From the NCBI RefSeq assembly GCF_030814955.1, contig NZ_JAUSWB010000001.1:124001-188000 (forward strand): a stretch of 64,000 bases of DNA, written 5' to 3'. Shown piece by piece: positions 8,239-16,683 of the stretch; positions within the stretch are counted from its first letter, which is position 1; every line of letters starts with the position of its first letter. A program made the translations under genes and the position numbers. The DNA comes from Planomicrobium stackebrandtii. Lineage in GTDB: Bacteria > Bacillota > Bacilli > Bacillales_A > Planococcaceae. The notes beneath the pieces were generated by a model, which was given only the letters and a program-made list of their open reading frames with translations, was not told where the DNA came from and did not search any database.

Positions 8239-8987
8239 GGTGTCACGACCTTTACTATTGTCTTTTTTTGGAGCCCAGCATTGGCTTCTTTGGTAATTTC
8301 ATCTACAATTAAAGTGGCGCGGTCCAAATCCATAATCTTGGCGAAACTGATTTTATTGGCTTTGGAATGATCAGCGAGCGCATAGGTCTTGCGCGCTAAG
8401 AGACTGGCCAGCTGTTTGACCGCTGCTTCTTCGGGGTCCGGCGTCGTGTAGCCATAGTCCGGATGAAAACCGTTGATGCCTAGGAAGCAGACGTCAAACC
8501 GATAATTCTGCAAAGCCTGGATCGTATGGGAACCGACAAATGCGCCCGTTCGCGGCTTCATCAATCCACCGGTCAAATAGGTGGTGATGCCTTGCTCGTT
8601 AAGAGCTTCAACGAGTGTCAGCCCGTTGGTCACGACCACCAGATCCTTGTCTTTTAGAAACGGAATCAGTTGAAAGGTCGTGGTGCCGGCATCCAGGAAG
8701 ACACTGTCTCCTTGTTGAACGAGCGAGGAGGCATATTCCGCTATCCTGATTTTTTCTTTCAGAAACCGGGTGGATTTATCCGAAATGCTGGGTTCCATCA
8801 GATTTCTTCCTGGCAGGATAGCGCCGCCGAAAACACGCTCGAGTTTTTGCGATTGCTCGAGATCGGTCAAATCCCTTCGGATCGTGGATTCCGATGCACC
8901 TGTCGATTCCACCAGTTCCTGTATTTTGACTGTCTGCTTTTCTTCCAGCAGCCCCAAAATATAGGCATGCCGTTCGTTGGTCAGCAA
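8235..8987 (-). CDS. fruR: DeoR-family fructose operon regulator
   Basis: 250 residues. DeoR helix-turn-helix at residues 1-57 (VKIQELVESTGASESTIRRDL is the typical recognition region, followed by FGGAI), then the sugar-phosphate sensor domain with the D-A-G-T-T phosphate loop (FLDAGTTTFQL) and the NG-x-T segment. Starts at TTG 8987, preceded by AGAAGGTG. First gene of the operon, so it likely controls itself and fruKA; effector is expected to be fructose-1-phosphate as in other FruR proteins. Its operator is probably in the region 9054-9127. Confidence 0.92.
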   Translation of the reverse strand: MLTNERHAYILGLLEEKQTVKIQELVESTGASESTIRRDLTDLEQSQKLERVFGGAILPGRNLMEPSISDKSTRFLKEKIRIAEYASSLVQQGDSVFLDAGTTTFQLIPFLKDKDLVVVTNGLTLVEALNEQGITTYLTGGLMKPRTGAFVGSHTIQALQNYRFDVCFLGINGFHPDYGYTTPDPEEAAVKQLASLLARKTYALADHSKANKISFAKIMDLDRATLIVDEITKEANAGLQKKTIVKVVTP

Positions 8988-9030
8988 GTTATCACCTTCT
9001 CTTTAATAGAGTAAAAGTTCTGTTAAATAG

Positions 9031-9059
9031 ATAATACTTGAAATCGCTTCCACAATCAA
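9031..9059 (-). promoter_or_regulatory. fruR promoter
   Basis: Minus-strand sigma-A type promoter: -35 TTGATT at 9054-9059, 17-base spacer, -10 TATTAT at 9031-9036. It lies 44 bases before the TTG start of fruR. Confidence 0.75.
9039..9052 (-). promoter_or_regulatory. cre site (CcpA) in fruR promoter spacer
   Basis: TGGAAGCGATTTCA fits the cre consensus TGNAANCGNWNNCW at every fixed position. It sits wholly between the -35 and -10 boxes, so bound CcpA-HPr(Ser-P) would occlude RNA polymerase. This implies glucose repression of fructose uptake. Confidence 0.8.
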
Positions 9060-9063
9060 TCAT

Positions 9064-9127
9064 AATCGTTCATAAGCAATCAAAAAACGTCATTTTTTAT
9101 TTTCATTCACTCAAAAGCCGTCATATT
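9064..9127. promoter_or_regulatory. Candidate FruR operator repeats between fruR and ptsH
   Basis: Three copies of CGT(T)CAT in the same orientation start near 9067, 9088 and 9119, spaced about two and three helical turns apart, in the shared upstream region of fruRKA and ptsHI. Such phased repeats are typical of DeoR-type regulators. No convincing -35/-10 pair for ptsH could be picked out. Confidence 0.4.
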
Positions 9128-9179
9128 CGGTCAGCGGATGAACAAAAATGATTGCACCCACTAAAGGAGGAAATTAATC

Positions 9180-9449
9180 ATGGTAGAAAAACAATTTACA
9201 ATCACAGACGAAGCAGGTATGCACGCACGTCCGGCATCAGCATTAGTTGGAGCAGTATCAAAATTCAAGTCAGACATTACAATTGAACACAACGGCAAAA
9301 AAGTAAACTTGAAATCCATTTTAGGTGTCATGTCTTTGGGCATTCCTAGCGGTTCAGTAGTAACAATTGCAGCTGATGGCGAAGACGAAAACGAAGCTGT
9401 CGAAAGAGCAGCGGAAGTTATGAAGACTGAAGGGATTTCAAACCAATGA
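9180..9449 (+). CDS. ptsH: Phosphocarrier protein HPr
   Basis: 89 residues. His15 (GMHARPA) is the site phosphorylated by enzyme I; Ser46 ([11 protein letters not shown]) is the regulatory site of HPr kinase in Bacillota and makes HPr the CcpA co-repressor. Strong ribosome site AAAGGAGG. It hands phosphate to FruA and to the mannitol proteins MtlA/MtlF at the other end of the window. ptsI overlaps its stop by four bases. There is no ptsG next to it, unlike B. subtilis. Confidence 0.97.
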   Translation: MVEKQFTITDEAGMHARPASALVGAVSKFKSDITIEHNGKKVNLKSILGVMSLGIPSGSVVTIAADGEDENEAVERAAEVMKTEGISNQ

Positions 9450-11164
9450 CACAAACAATGTCCGGAATAGCCGCATCGAATGGAATAGCCATCGCTAAAG
9501 CTTTTCGCTTAGAGAATCCGGAATTGAATGTGGATAAGCGGACAATTTCGGATGTCGACGGTGAGTTGGAGCGATTGACGTCGTCTTTGGAAAAATCAAT
9601 TGCTGAACTTGAAGTGATCCAAAAGAAAACAGCCGAGACGATCAGCGATAAGGAAGCAGCGATTTTTGGCGCTCACCTGCTGGTCCTGAGCGACCCTGAA
9701 CTGGTCGGTCCGATTACGGAACGAATCACGACAGACAAAGTCAATGCAGAATTTGCGCTGCAGGAAACGACAGATATGTTCATCTCCATGTTTGAAGCAA
9801 TGGACAATGAATACATGAAAGAACGCGCCGCAGATATCCGCGACGTCAGAAAACGTGTATTGGCCCATCTGCTCGGTGTCACTATCCAAAGCCCAAGCAT
9901 GATTTCGGATGAAGTTATTATTATTGCAGAAGATTTGACGCCATCTGATACGGTTCAGTTAAATGCCCAATTTGTAAAAGGCTTTATCACCGATATCGGC
10001 GGGCGCACTTCCCACTCAGCAATTCTCGCGCGCACACTGGAAATTCCGGCCGTGGTCGGCGCTAAAACAGCAATGGCGGACATCCAAAATGGCACGATTG
10101 TCATCGTGGACGGTTTGGATGGTACGATTATAATCGCGCCTGAAGACAGTGTCATTGAAGAATACAAAAACAAACAAGCAGCCTATGACGAGCAAAAAGC
10201 GGAATGGGCCGTCTTGAAAAACGAAGCAACCGTTTCCGCTGACGGCCAGGCCGTTGAAATCGGCGCTAACATCGGTACACCAAAAGACATTGCAGGTGTT
10301 GTCGATAACGGCGGCGAAGCAATCGGCTTGTACCGCACGGAGTTCCTTTACATGGGGCGTGACCAATTCCCGACCGAAGACGAGCAAGTCGAAGCCTACG
10401 CATCTGTCTTAAAAGGCATGCAAGGCAAACCGACCGTTGTCCGCACACTGGACATTGGCGGCGACAAAGAGCTGTCCTACCTGGATCTGCCGAAAGAACT
10501 GAATCCATTCCTCGGCTTGCGCGCAATTCGCCTATGCCTGGAGATGCCGGATATGTTCCGGACGCAGCTGCGTGCATTGCTGCGTGCCAGCGTACACGGC
10601 AACTTGAAAATCATGTTCCCGATGATTGCGACACTTGATGAATTCCGCGAGGCCAAAGCCCTTCTGTTGGAAGAAAAAGCGAAGCTGCAGACAGAAGGCG
10701 TAGAAGTCAGTGATTCGATCGAAGTCGGCATCATGGTCGAAATTCCATCGACGGCTGTCATGGCAGATACCTTTGCCAAAGAAGTTGATTTCTTCTCAAT
10801 TGGTACAAATGACCTGATCCAGTACACGATGGCCGCAGACCGCATGAATGAAAGCGTGTCGTATTTGTATCAGCCATTCAACCCGGCCATCTTGCGCCTG
10901 GTGAAGATGGTCATCGATGCCTCGCACCGTGAAGGCAAATGGACTGGCATGTGCGGAGAAATGGCGGGAGACGAAATTGCGATCCCGATCCTTCTCGGCC
11001 TTGGCCTGGATGAGTTCTCGATGAGTGCCTCGTCAATTCTTAAAGCCCGTTCGCAGATCAGCAAACTGTCCAAAGCTGAAATGGCTCAGCATACAGACCG
11101 CATTCTGGCACTGAGCAATTCACAGGAAGTTGAAGACTACGTAACGAAGCTTTCAATTAAATAA
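9446..11164 (+). CDS. ptsI: PTS enzyme I (phosphoenolpyruvate-protein phosphotransferase)
   Basis: 572 residues, full length. Active-site His190 in [12 protein letters not shown]; the N-terminal half holds the HPr-binding helical domain, the C-terminal half the PEP-binding barrel with [10 protein letters not shown], the IMFPMI and [10 protein letters not shown] segments, IGTNDLIQY and catalytic Cys in GMCGEMAGD. It transfers phosphate from PEP to HPr His15. Translationally coupled to ptsH through an ATGA overlap and ended by a strong terminator. Confidence 0.97.
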   Translation: MTQTMSGIAASNGIAIAKAFRLENPELNVDKRTISDVDGELERLTSSLEKSIAELEVIQKKTAETISDKEAAIFGAHLLVLSDPELVGPITERITTDKVNAEFALQETTDMFISMFEAMDNEYMKERAADIRDVRKRVLAHLLGVTIQSPSMISDEVIIIAEDLTPSDTVQLNAQFVKGFITDIGGRTSHSAILARTLEIPAVVGAKTAMADIQNGTIVIVDGLDGTIIIAPEDSVIEEYKNKQAAYDEQKAEWAVLKNEATVSADGQAVEIGANIGTPKDIAGVVDNGGEAIGLYRTEFLYMGRDQFPTEDEQVEAYASVLKGMQGKPTVVRTLDIGGDKELSYLDLPKELNPFLGLRAIRLCLEMPDMFRTQLRALLRASVHGNLKIMFPMIATLDEFREAKALLLEEKAKLQTEGVEVSDSIEVGIMVEIPSTAVMADTFAKEVDFFSIGTNDLIQYTMAADRMNESVSYLYQPFNPAILRLVKMVIDASHREGKWTGMCGEMAGDEIAIPILLGLGLDEFSMSASSILKARSQISKLSKAEMAQHTDRILALSNSQEVEDYVTKLSIK

Positions 11165-11204
11165 AAAAAACGAGCCGGGGAAATTTTTCCTCGGCTCGTT
11201 TTTT
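11163..11204. terminator. Bidirectional terminator between ptsI and SDR gene
   Basis: CGAGCCGGGGAAA pairs with TTTCCTCGGCTCG, flanked by A-run on the left and T-run on the right, so it serves ptsI on the plus strand and the convergent reductase gene on the minus strand. Confidence 0.9.
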
Positions 11205-11211
11205 CTATGAT

Positions 11212-11931
11212 TTAAAATGGATTGGTCGCCCACTGGCTGGAAGTCGGAATAAAGATTCGTGGATGCAGCTTCAACTGAGCCACCATGTATTCCGCTATAT
11301 CTTCCGGCTGCATGAACTTTTCTTTTTCTTTCTCGGTTTCGCCTTCTTTGAACGTTAAGTCTGTAACAACCCGGCTTGGCGTCAAGGCAAAGACCCGGAT
11401 GTTGTTTTTGCGGACTTCCTGCGACAGCGATTCTGTCATGCCCAGCACCCCGAACTTCGATGCACTGTAAGCACTCGAACCTTCTGACCCTCGCAGACCG
11501 GAACTCGAGGAAATGTTGATGATGTCTCCCCCGTTTTTCTTGATCATTTGCGGCAGCACAGTACGGGTCACATAATACATGCCCATTAAGTTGACATCAA
11601 TGACCCGCTTCCAGTCTTCCGGCTCCAACTCCAAAAATGGACCGTACTTGCCGATTCCCGCATTGTTGATTAAAATATCAGCGGTTCCAAGTTCAGCGGT
11701 TAATTTTTCAACAGCCGCTTCTACTTGCTCTAAGTCGGAAACATCCGCTACTGCATATGCTACGCGGCCACGCAGCGATTTAATTTCATTTGCAAGTTTT
11801 ATTAAATCTGCTTCTGTCCGTGCGATCAGCCCGACGTTGACGCCTTCGTTCACCAAAGCTATCGCCGTAGCCCTTCCGATGCCTTTTCCTGCACCTGTTA
11901 TAAATGCAGTCTTTTCCGTTAATAATTGCAT
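11212..11931 (-). CDS. SDR-family oxidoreductase (YoxD-like 3-ketoacyl reductase)
   Basis: 239 residues from ATG at 11931; GAGGTGG lies 10 bases upstream, and a GTG five codons earlier falls inside that ribosome site. Rossmann motif TGAGKGIG near residue 12, NNAG in the centre, catalytic Ser (ISSSSG) and YSASK. The C-terminal pattern [20 protein letters not shown] with a terminal WATNP strongly recalls B. subtilis YoxD, annotated as a probable 3-ketoacyl-ACP reductase. NAD(P)H-dependent; true substrate unknown. Confidence 0.88.
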   Translation of the reverse strand: MQLLTEKTAFITGAGKGIGRATAIALVNEGVNVGLIARTEADLIKLANEIKSLRGRVAYAVADVSDLEQVEAAVEKLTAELGTADILINNAGIGKYGPFLELEPEDWKRVIDVNLMGMYYVTRTVLPQMIKKNGGDIINISSSSGLRGSEGSSAYSASKFGVLGMTESLSQEVRKNNIRVFALTPSRVVTDLTFKEGETEKEKEKFMQPEDIAEYMVAQLKLHPRIFIPTSSQWATNPF

Positions 11932-12156
11932 AATTAAAAATTCCACCTCTCACTGATAACTTCCATTCATTAAACGCCCGCAAATTTCAGATGTGGGTGA
12001 AAAATGCAGTTTTATTCAACTGTACGTTTTTTCTTTACCCTTAAGGGGTGGATAGATAAACAGCTTCAACTTAAATCACTCATCATACAATCCATTCTTT
12101 TGATGAATAATAAAATATTCAAACATTCATTATACGAATGCATAAATTTAAATTAT

Positions 12157-12324
12157 TCATACATCGGAAGGTTTTTGTTTTTCGATAAGTTTTTCTTTTT
12201 CATTCTGTTCTTTTTGCTGATCCCGTTGGCCTTCAGCTTCAAAATCCGGAAACTGCTGCTCAGGACTGCCCGTAAATTCTTCGTGCTCTTCTTCTTTCGC
12301 ATCGTTCTTTTTATCGTTATTCAT
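12157..12324 (-). CDS. Small acidic hydrophilic protein
   Basis: 55 residues from ATG at 12324, with AAGGAGTGG about nine bases upstream. The composition is extreme: mostly Glu, Gln, Lys, Asp and Asn, no predicted secondary hydrophobic core, and only one each of Gly-Ser-Pro, Phe-Pro-Asp-Phe style segments. It begins MNNDKKNDAKEEE. Such small charged proteins in Bacillota are often stress or spore related, but I do not recognise this one. The good ribosome site and biased composition argue it is real. It lies in an otherwise empty 600-base stretch. Confidence 0.55.
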   Translation of the reverse strand: MNNDKKNDAKEEEHEEFTGSPEQQFPDFEAEGQRDQQKEQNEKEKLIEKQKPSDV

Positions 12325-12421
12325 AATTTTTGTCCACTCCTTAACTTGTCGTTAACCATAGAATACCCGCTGTGATTTTCTTTAATCCCCATCACAATAC
12401 TTTCGGTTGCACAAAAATGGA

Positions 12422-12486
12422 GGGGCTGGCGTACATTACAGCGGACGCTTTCCGTGGGCTTGCACCGCTTCCATTCCCGTCAGCCC
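12422..12486. repeat. GC-rich inverted-repeat intergenic element
   Basis: Outer arms GGGGCTGGCG / CGTCAGCCC bracket a core holding GCGGACGCTTTCCG and GGGCTTGCACCGC. From memory, similar GC-rich cores recur in intergenic DNA of Bacillaceae. No coding potential seen. Confidence 0.45.
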
Positions 12487-12492
12487 GTTTAA

Positions 12493-12531
12493 AAACCGGC
12501 AAAGAAAAGGATTGCTTTTCTTTGCCGGTTT
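12493..12531. terminator. Terminator after MBL hydrolase gene
   Basis: 17-base perfect arms (AAACCGGCAAAGAAAAG at 12493-12509 and its complement at 12515-12531), five-base loop, A-run and T-run on the two sides. Downstream of the stop at 12559. Confidence 0.88.
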
Positions 12532-12558
12532 TATATTGTGTAGCTATGAGACAGCTCT

Positions 12559-13503
12559 TCATTTTTGCTTTGACAGCCTATCCAATATGCCCATGGAACT
12601 GACTTGCATATCCAGACGGATATACGGATAAACTTCGTGCCCATCCGGTATACCCTTGGTTCTCAAATGAGCCTGGACCCGCTCAAACAAGCGGTCTGCC
12701 AATTGTTGAGGATCCAGCTCGGCTGCGAATGCCTTTTTTCCTTCTTCCACGAACACGTCCAGCCACTCCGCTGACTGGTGCAGTGCCCGCTCAGGCTGAT
12801 CGGTTTTGCCGAAATGTCCAAAGTAGATGGCATCAAATTGAGCCGCTGCCATGCGTTCCATGGCTTGTTTCATGGCTTCAGGATTGAATTGGTTAGGCGA
12901 CGTTGACGGCAAATACAGTTCAATGCCTTCTCTTGCCAATTGGTCATAGCGTATGCCAACCGTATCCCCGGCGAACATGCCATTGCTGACTGGATCGTAA
13001 ATGCTGAAATGGTGGTTTGCGTGCCCTGGGGTATCCCAAAATTCCAGCGTGCAGTCAGGTCCGATTTGGAGCTGGTCCCCCTCTGCTTTTATCAATAAAC
13101 GTTCGTCCGGAATGGCGACGATGGGGTCAAACAATTCATCAAACTGATCGCCGTAAACTTGCCGCGCTCCTGCTGCCAGCCGGCTCGGATCGGACAGGTG
13201 GCGGGCGCCTTTTGGATGGGCCACTACGATAGCGTTCGGACAATCCAGAAGCAACAGGCCAGCCCCACCGGAATGGTCCAAATGGACATGTGTGACGATT
13301 ATGTATTTGACGTCTTCAAGCGCGTACCCCAAAGCAGCCAAACCTTTTTTGACATGCGGCACGGAAGGACTCGCGCCAGTGTCAACAAGTGTCAGTTTTT
13401 CTTCAGCAATAACATAGGTGCCGGTCCGTTCGGGCAGCCCCAAATCAAACCCGTCAATTACGTGCAGGCGTTCAGTCAAGCGAATCGGTTGTTTGTCTTC
13501 CAT
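12559..13503 (-). CDS. MBL-fold metallo-hydrolase
   Basis: 314 residues from ATG at 13503; AAAGGGG lies nine bases upstream, whereas in-frame ATGs at 13512 and further back do not fit a ribosome site. Zinc motif THVHLDHSGGAG near residue 75, second ligand region DTPGHANHH near 160, MFAGDTVG near 180 and FGHFG near 235. The C-terminal third (residues about 215-314) is a helical extension found in larger MBL proteins such as the YqjP type. Hydrolase of unknown substrate; monocistronic. Confidence 0.85.
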   Translation of the reverse strand: MEDKQPIRLTERLHVIDGFDLGLPERTGTYVIAEEKLTLVDTGASPSVPHVKKGLAALGYALEDVKYIIVTHVHLDHSGGAGLLLLDCPNAIVVAHPKGARHLSDPSRLAAGARQVYGDQFDELFDPIVAIPDERLLIKAEGDQLQIGPDCTLEFWDTPGHANHHFSIYDPVSNGMFAGDTVGIRYDQLAREGIELYLPSTSPNQFNPEAMKQAMERMAAAQFDAIYFGHFGKTDQPERALHQSAEWLDVFVEEGKKAFAAELDPQQLADRLFERVQAHLRTKGIPDGHEVYPYIRLDMQVSSMGILDRLSKQK

Positions 13504-13773
13504 TCTTTTCATCCCCTTTGCATTTTGACCAGCCAAAGACAGTGCTGAGCCCATTGGCCAGATTGGAGTAGTTTACCCCCAGATTTACAAGTTAGACGTT
13601 TTTTTTGTAAAATCCAGTTCCGGGTTACAGGCTTTTCAGACTATAAATTATGCAGCATATCATCAATCTCCTAATCAGTTATTCCGTTATTAAGTATGCG
13701 CTTGGATGGGCGTTTTCGCAATACGAATAAGGATTCGGGCTTCTACAGAGAGAGTCGGTTTAATTGCATGTGA
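13504..13773. other. Intergenic stretch
   Basis: About 270 bases without a credible gene. It should hold the promoter of the MBL gene (minus strand), but no clear -35/-10 pair or operator stands out. Confidence 0.4.
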
Positions 13774-13808
13774 AAAAAGCCTCTTTTCTTTTCAGAAAGG
13801 AGGCTTTA
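13774..13808 (-). terminator. Terminator after MurJ-like gene
   Basis: AAAGCCTC (13776-13783) pairs with GAGGCTTT (13800-13807); on the minus strand the stem ends in a T-run (TTTTTTC). Confidence 0.75.
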
Positions 13809-13830
13809 AATGTTTACAAAAAACTCAATT

Positions 13831-15351
13831 TTACCGTTTCAAAATCTTTCTGCGCAATCCGGCCATCAAATCGTCGACATCCTCTATTTTCATCAGAGAG
13901 ACAAGCACAAAGTAAATCGCACCAGCAAACAGGATTGCTGTGATAAGCGACAAGTTCAGTCCGGCTGCCGGCAATAGAAATTCATAGAGAAGTTTCGCGG
14001 ATCCGCCCATTGCCAGTGAAGCCAATGAAATTTTCACAAAAGGCATGGAGATATTCTTCATATCCAGCGGACCGATTTTTTTCCTTAGGCTGATATACAG
14101 CAGGAAGGTTCCGAAAATGGCCGCGATGCTGGTGGCTAACGCCAGTCCGCCGATTCCCAAGTATTTGGATAAGATAAAATTCAGCACAATGTTCAGCAGC
14201 ATAGCTATCGCCGCATTGATCATGGGGGTCCGTGTATCCTGCATGGAGTAGAACGCCCGTGACAGCACTTCCCGCAAGCCATAGCCGATCATGCCGATCG
14301 AATAAAAGAAAAAGGCAGCAGAAGTCATGGCAATAGCCTGCTCGTCAAAGGCACCCCGGCCAAACAGCAAAGTGACAATCGGTTCTGCAAAGAACAAAGA
14401 GCCCACTGTCGCGGGAATGACCAATAGATTGATGCCTGTGATCGCTTGTGCCAGCGCTTTTTTCAAGCCATCCAAATTGCCTTTGGAAGCCATTTTTGAG
14501 ATCAACGGATACATGACCGTCGAAATGGAAACGACAAACACTCCCTGAACAAATAAATTAAGCGTATTGGCGTAATTCAATGCAGAAATGCCCCCAACGG
14601 ATATTTGCGATGCCAGGGTGCGGTCGATCAGTTTATTGATTTGGTTGACCGAAGAACCGATAATGACCGGTATCGCAAGAAACAGCATGTTTTTGATGTG
14701 CTGATCCTTTAAATTGAAAATGAATTGATAACGGAACCCTTTCCGGTAGGCAAAATAAAGCAAAATCACAAACTGGACGATAATGGCGACTACATTGCCG
14801 ATCGCCAACAGCAGGATAAAGTCATACCGGTCGCTGAGGACTATCGATGCAATGAGGACAATATTGAGCGGCAACCCGATCAGTGTCGGCACCACGTAAT
14901 ACTTCTTCATATTAAGATAGGCGCTCAAAATGCGGATGGCCATCGTGAAGTAAATTCCCACGATGCTGATGCGCGTGAACGTAGTTGCCAATTCGAGAAT
15001 ATCGCCCGTAAAGCCGCTGGCGAAAAGCTTAACCAATGTTTCTGTGAAAACCAACCCGGCAATGACAACAACAGTCGCCAAGGCGAAGAGGATATTCAGC
15101 AGATTGTTCGTATAGTCTTTGCTGGCGCGCTTGCCGTCTTTCTCTTCTATTCGGCTGTACATCGGAATATAGCCGGTTGATATCCCGGTAGCGACAAAGC
15201 CAAAGATGACGGTCGGAATCGTCAATGAAATTAAGTAGGCATCACTGACCCCGGAGGCGCCATAAAAATACGACAGTGTGATGTCCCTGAAAAAACCGAT
15301 GAACTTAGAGAAAATCGTTAACACCATGATGAGTATGACTGCTTTTTTCAT
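13831..15351 (-). CDS. MurJ/MviN-family lipid flippase
   Basis: 506 residues with about 14 membrane helices spread over the whole length. The N-terminus (KFIGFFRDITLSYFYGASGVSDAY) and the central NQINKLIDRTLASQ segment are diagnostic of the MurJ/MviN branch of the MOP flippases, which move lipid-linked cell-wall or polysaccharide precursors across the membrane. An arginine in the first loop (FFRD), essential in MurJ, is present. It follows an ATP-grasp gene on the same strand after 61 bases, so it may be a dedicated flippase for a modified precursor rather than the housekeeping MurJ. Which, cannot be decided here. Confidence 0.85.
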   Translation of the reverse strand: MKKAVILIMVLTIFSKFIGFFRDITLSYFYGASGVSDAYLISLTIPTVIFGFVATGISTGYIPMYSRIEEKDGKRASKDYTNNLLNILFALATVVVIAGLVFTETLVKLFASGFTGDILELATTFTRISIVGIYFTMAIRILSAYLNMKKYYVVPTLIGLPLNIVLIASIVLSDRYDFILLLAIGNVVAIIVQFVILLYFAYRKGFRYQFIFNLKDQHIKNMLFLAIPVIIGSSVNQINKLIDRTLASQISVGGISALNYANTLNLFVQGVFVVSISTVMYPLISKMASKGNLDGLKKALAQAITGINLLVIPATVGSLFFAEPIVTLLFGRGAFDEQAIAMTSAAFFFYSIGMIGYGLREVLSRAFYSMQDTRTPMINAAIAMLLNIVLNFILSKYLGIGGLALATSIAAIFGTFLLYISLRKKIGPLDMKNISMPFVKISLASLAMGGSAKLLYEFLLPAAGLNLSLITAILFAGAIYFVLVSLMKIEDVDDLMAGLRRKILKR

Positions 15352-15383
15352 AGGAACCCCAATTCGAACGTCTATAGTTTAGT

Positions 15384-15411
15384 TGGCAGCTTTGTTATCC
15401 GAAAGCTGCCA
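15384..15411 (-). other. Intercistronic hairpin between ATP-grasp and MurJ-like genes
   Basis: Perfect 10-base arms (TGGCAGCTTT at 15384-15393, complement at 15402-15411) with an eight-base loop starting one base after the ATP-grasp stop. No T-run follows on the minus strand, so it looks more like an mRNA stability or processing element than a terminator. Confidence 0.55.
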
Positions 15412-15412
15412 G

Positions 15413-16432
15413 TTAATCTTCGTGGATAAAGAAGTGATCCCGGAAACGGATCATGCGTGTATTCCACCGTGGCTGGACTTCTGCACGTTCGTTCAGCAAA
15501 TTGTACTGAAGATACAGGTACGGAAAGTTGACATCCGCTCCAAGGCTCATCACTTGGCTGCCGCAAAATCGAGCATTGACGTCCGTCAATTTATAGCCAT
15601 CATCGGTTTTGAAGAATTGCAGATTCAAAAACCCTTTGTCCGCCAGCTCCTCTGTTATTAGAGTGGCTGCACGGATCAAGGCTTCGTTATAAACCACTTT
15701 TCCGTCCAGCACAATTCCGCTTGAAACACCTGTCCGCTCCCGTGGAACAGCAGTCACCACTTTCCCGTCATGGATCAGCACGTCAACGCTGTACTCCTTG
15801 CCGGAAAGATACTCCATTGCAATTCGCCGGTTGCTGGGATCCAGGTCACAATAATCGTCTGCATTGACGAATTTATTTTTGCCAGCCCGCAAAGCCGATA
15901 AATAATTTTCCCGGTTGGTGACAATAGAGAATCCCATGGACCCGTAGCCTGTCACTTCTTTTACTACGACGTATGGTTCCCCTGGGAATGATTCTTTCAG
16001 TATCCTATGTATGTGTTGTGTTCCTGTAAAACCGACGTATTTAGGTATGTATTGGGACAAGCCATGTTCCAAGAGAAACTCATACGTTTTTTCTTTATCA
16101 TTCAGCACCTCAAAGTTCCTGCTCTCAGGCAATGCCACAAGAACATCCAACTCACTTCGGAACTCATGGTATAAGGCAATTTCTTCGTGTAGGGAAGGGA
16201 ATATTACATCGATTTTTTCCTCTTCCACAATCTTTAAAATTGCCTGCTTATATAATTTTTCATCGGTATACCGAGGGATTTGATAGGTTTTGTCGCAAAA
16301 TTGATTGCCCGACGTCAGCGTGCGGCGGTCTGCGCCGATGGTATGTACGTCGTCTTTTCCCTGAAAACCGCGCAGCAGACCTTGTGCTGTCGGCCCACCT
16401 ATTCCGGTTACCAGTACATTAATCGTCTTCAT
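15413..16432 (-). CDS. ATP-grasp enzyme (CarB/PylC-like)
   Basis: 339 residues. An N-terminal Rossmann-like domain (VLVTGIGGPTAQGLLRGF, then ADRR) is followed by the ATP-grasp region from about residue 110: VVVKEVTGYGSMGF binds nucleotide, RIAMEYLSGKEYSVDVL carries the acidic residue, and the metal site is FKTDDGYKLTDVNARFCGSQ. Such enzymes join a carboxylate to an amine with ATP. Related proteins often sit in surface polysaccharide clusters. GGGAG precedes the ATG. With the MurJ-like flippase downstream it probably makes an amide or ester on a lipid-linked or cell-wall precursor, which is inference. Confidence 0.8.
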   Translation of the reverse strand: MKTINVLVTGIGGPTAQGLLRGFQGKDDVHTIGADRRTLTSGNQFCDKTYQIPRYTDEKLYKQAILKIVEEEKIDVIFPSLHEEIALYHEFRSELDVLVALPESRNFEVLNDKEKTYEFLLEHGLSQYIPKYVGFTGTQHIHRILKESFPGEPYVVVKEVTGYGSMGFSIVTNRENYLSALRAGKNKFVNADDYCDLDPSNRRIAMEYLSGKEYSVDVLIHDGKVVTAVPRERTGVSSGIVLDGKVVYNEALIRAATLITEELADKGFLNLQFFKTDDGYKLTDVNARFCGSQVMSLGADVNFPYLYLQYNLLNERAEVQPRWNTRMIRFRDHFFIHED

Positions 16433-16683
16433 CTTCCATCTCCCTCATCCATCAATTCATTTATTGCCCCTGTTTTGATAGAAGCGACATAAATTTATAT
16501 TATCAGAATTAACAGGGTCTTTGGTGTTTTTTTTGCAATCGGTACAAAAGTTAAGTACCTTTAAGGCAATAGCCGACAAAAATAAAAAAATAGTTTTTGG
16601 AAGCAGTCTAGTTGATTGGATGCCCTTCATGGAGCATTGCGACTTTGCTTCTTTAACAACTGAGTGAATAGGAGGAATGAAAA

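Noticed and set aside
10477..10845. Open frames on the minus strand inside ptsI
   Set aside because: Strong coding signal of enzyme I on the other strand explains them.
12004..12375. 123-codon plus-strand frame rich in Phe and Leu
   Set aside because: It is the reverse of an acidic Glu/Lys-rich small gene with a good ribosome site; the Phe/Leu run is what such a gene gives on its other strand.
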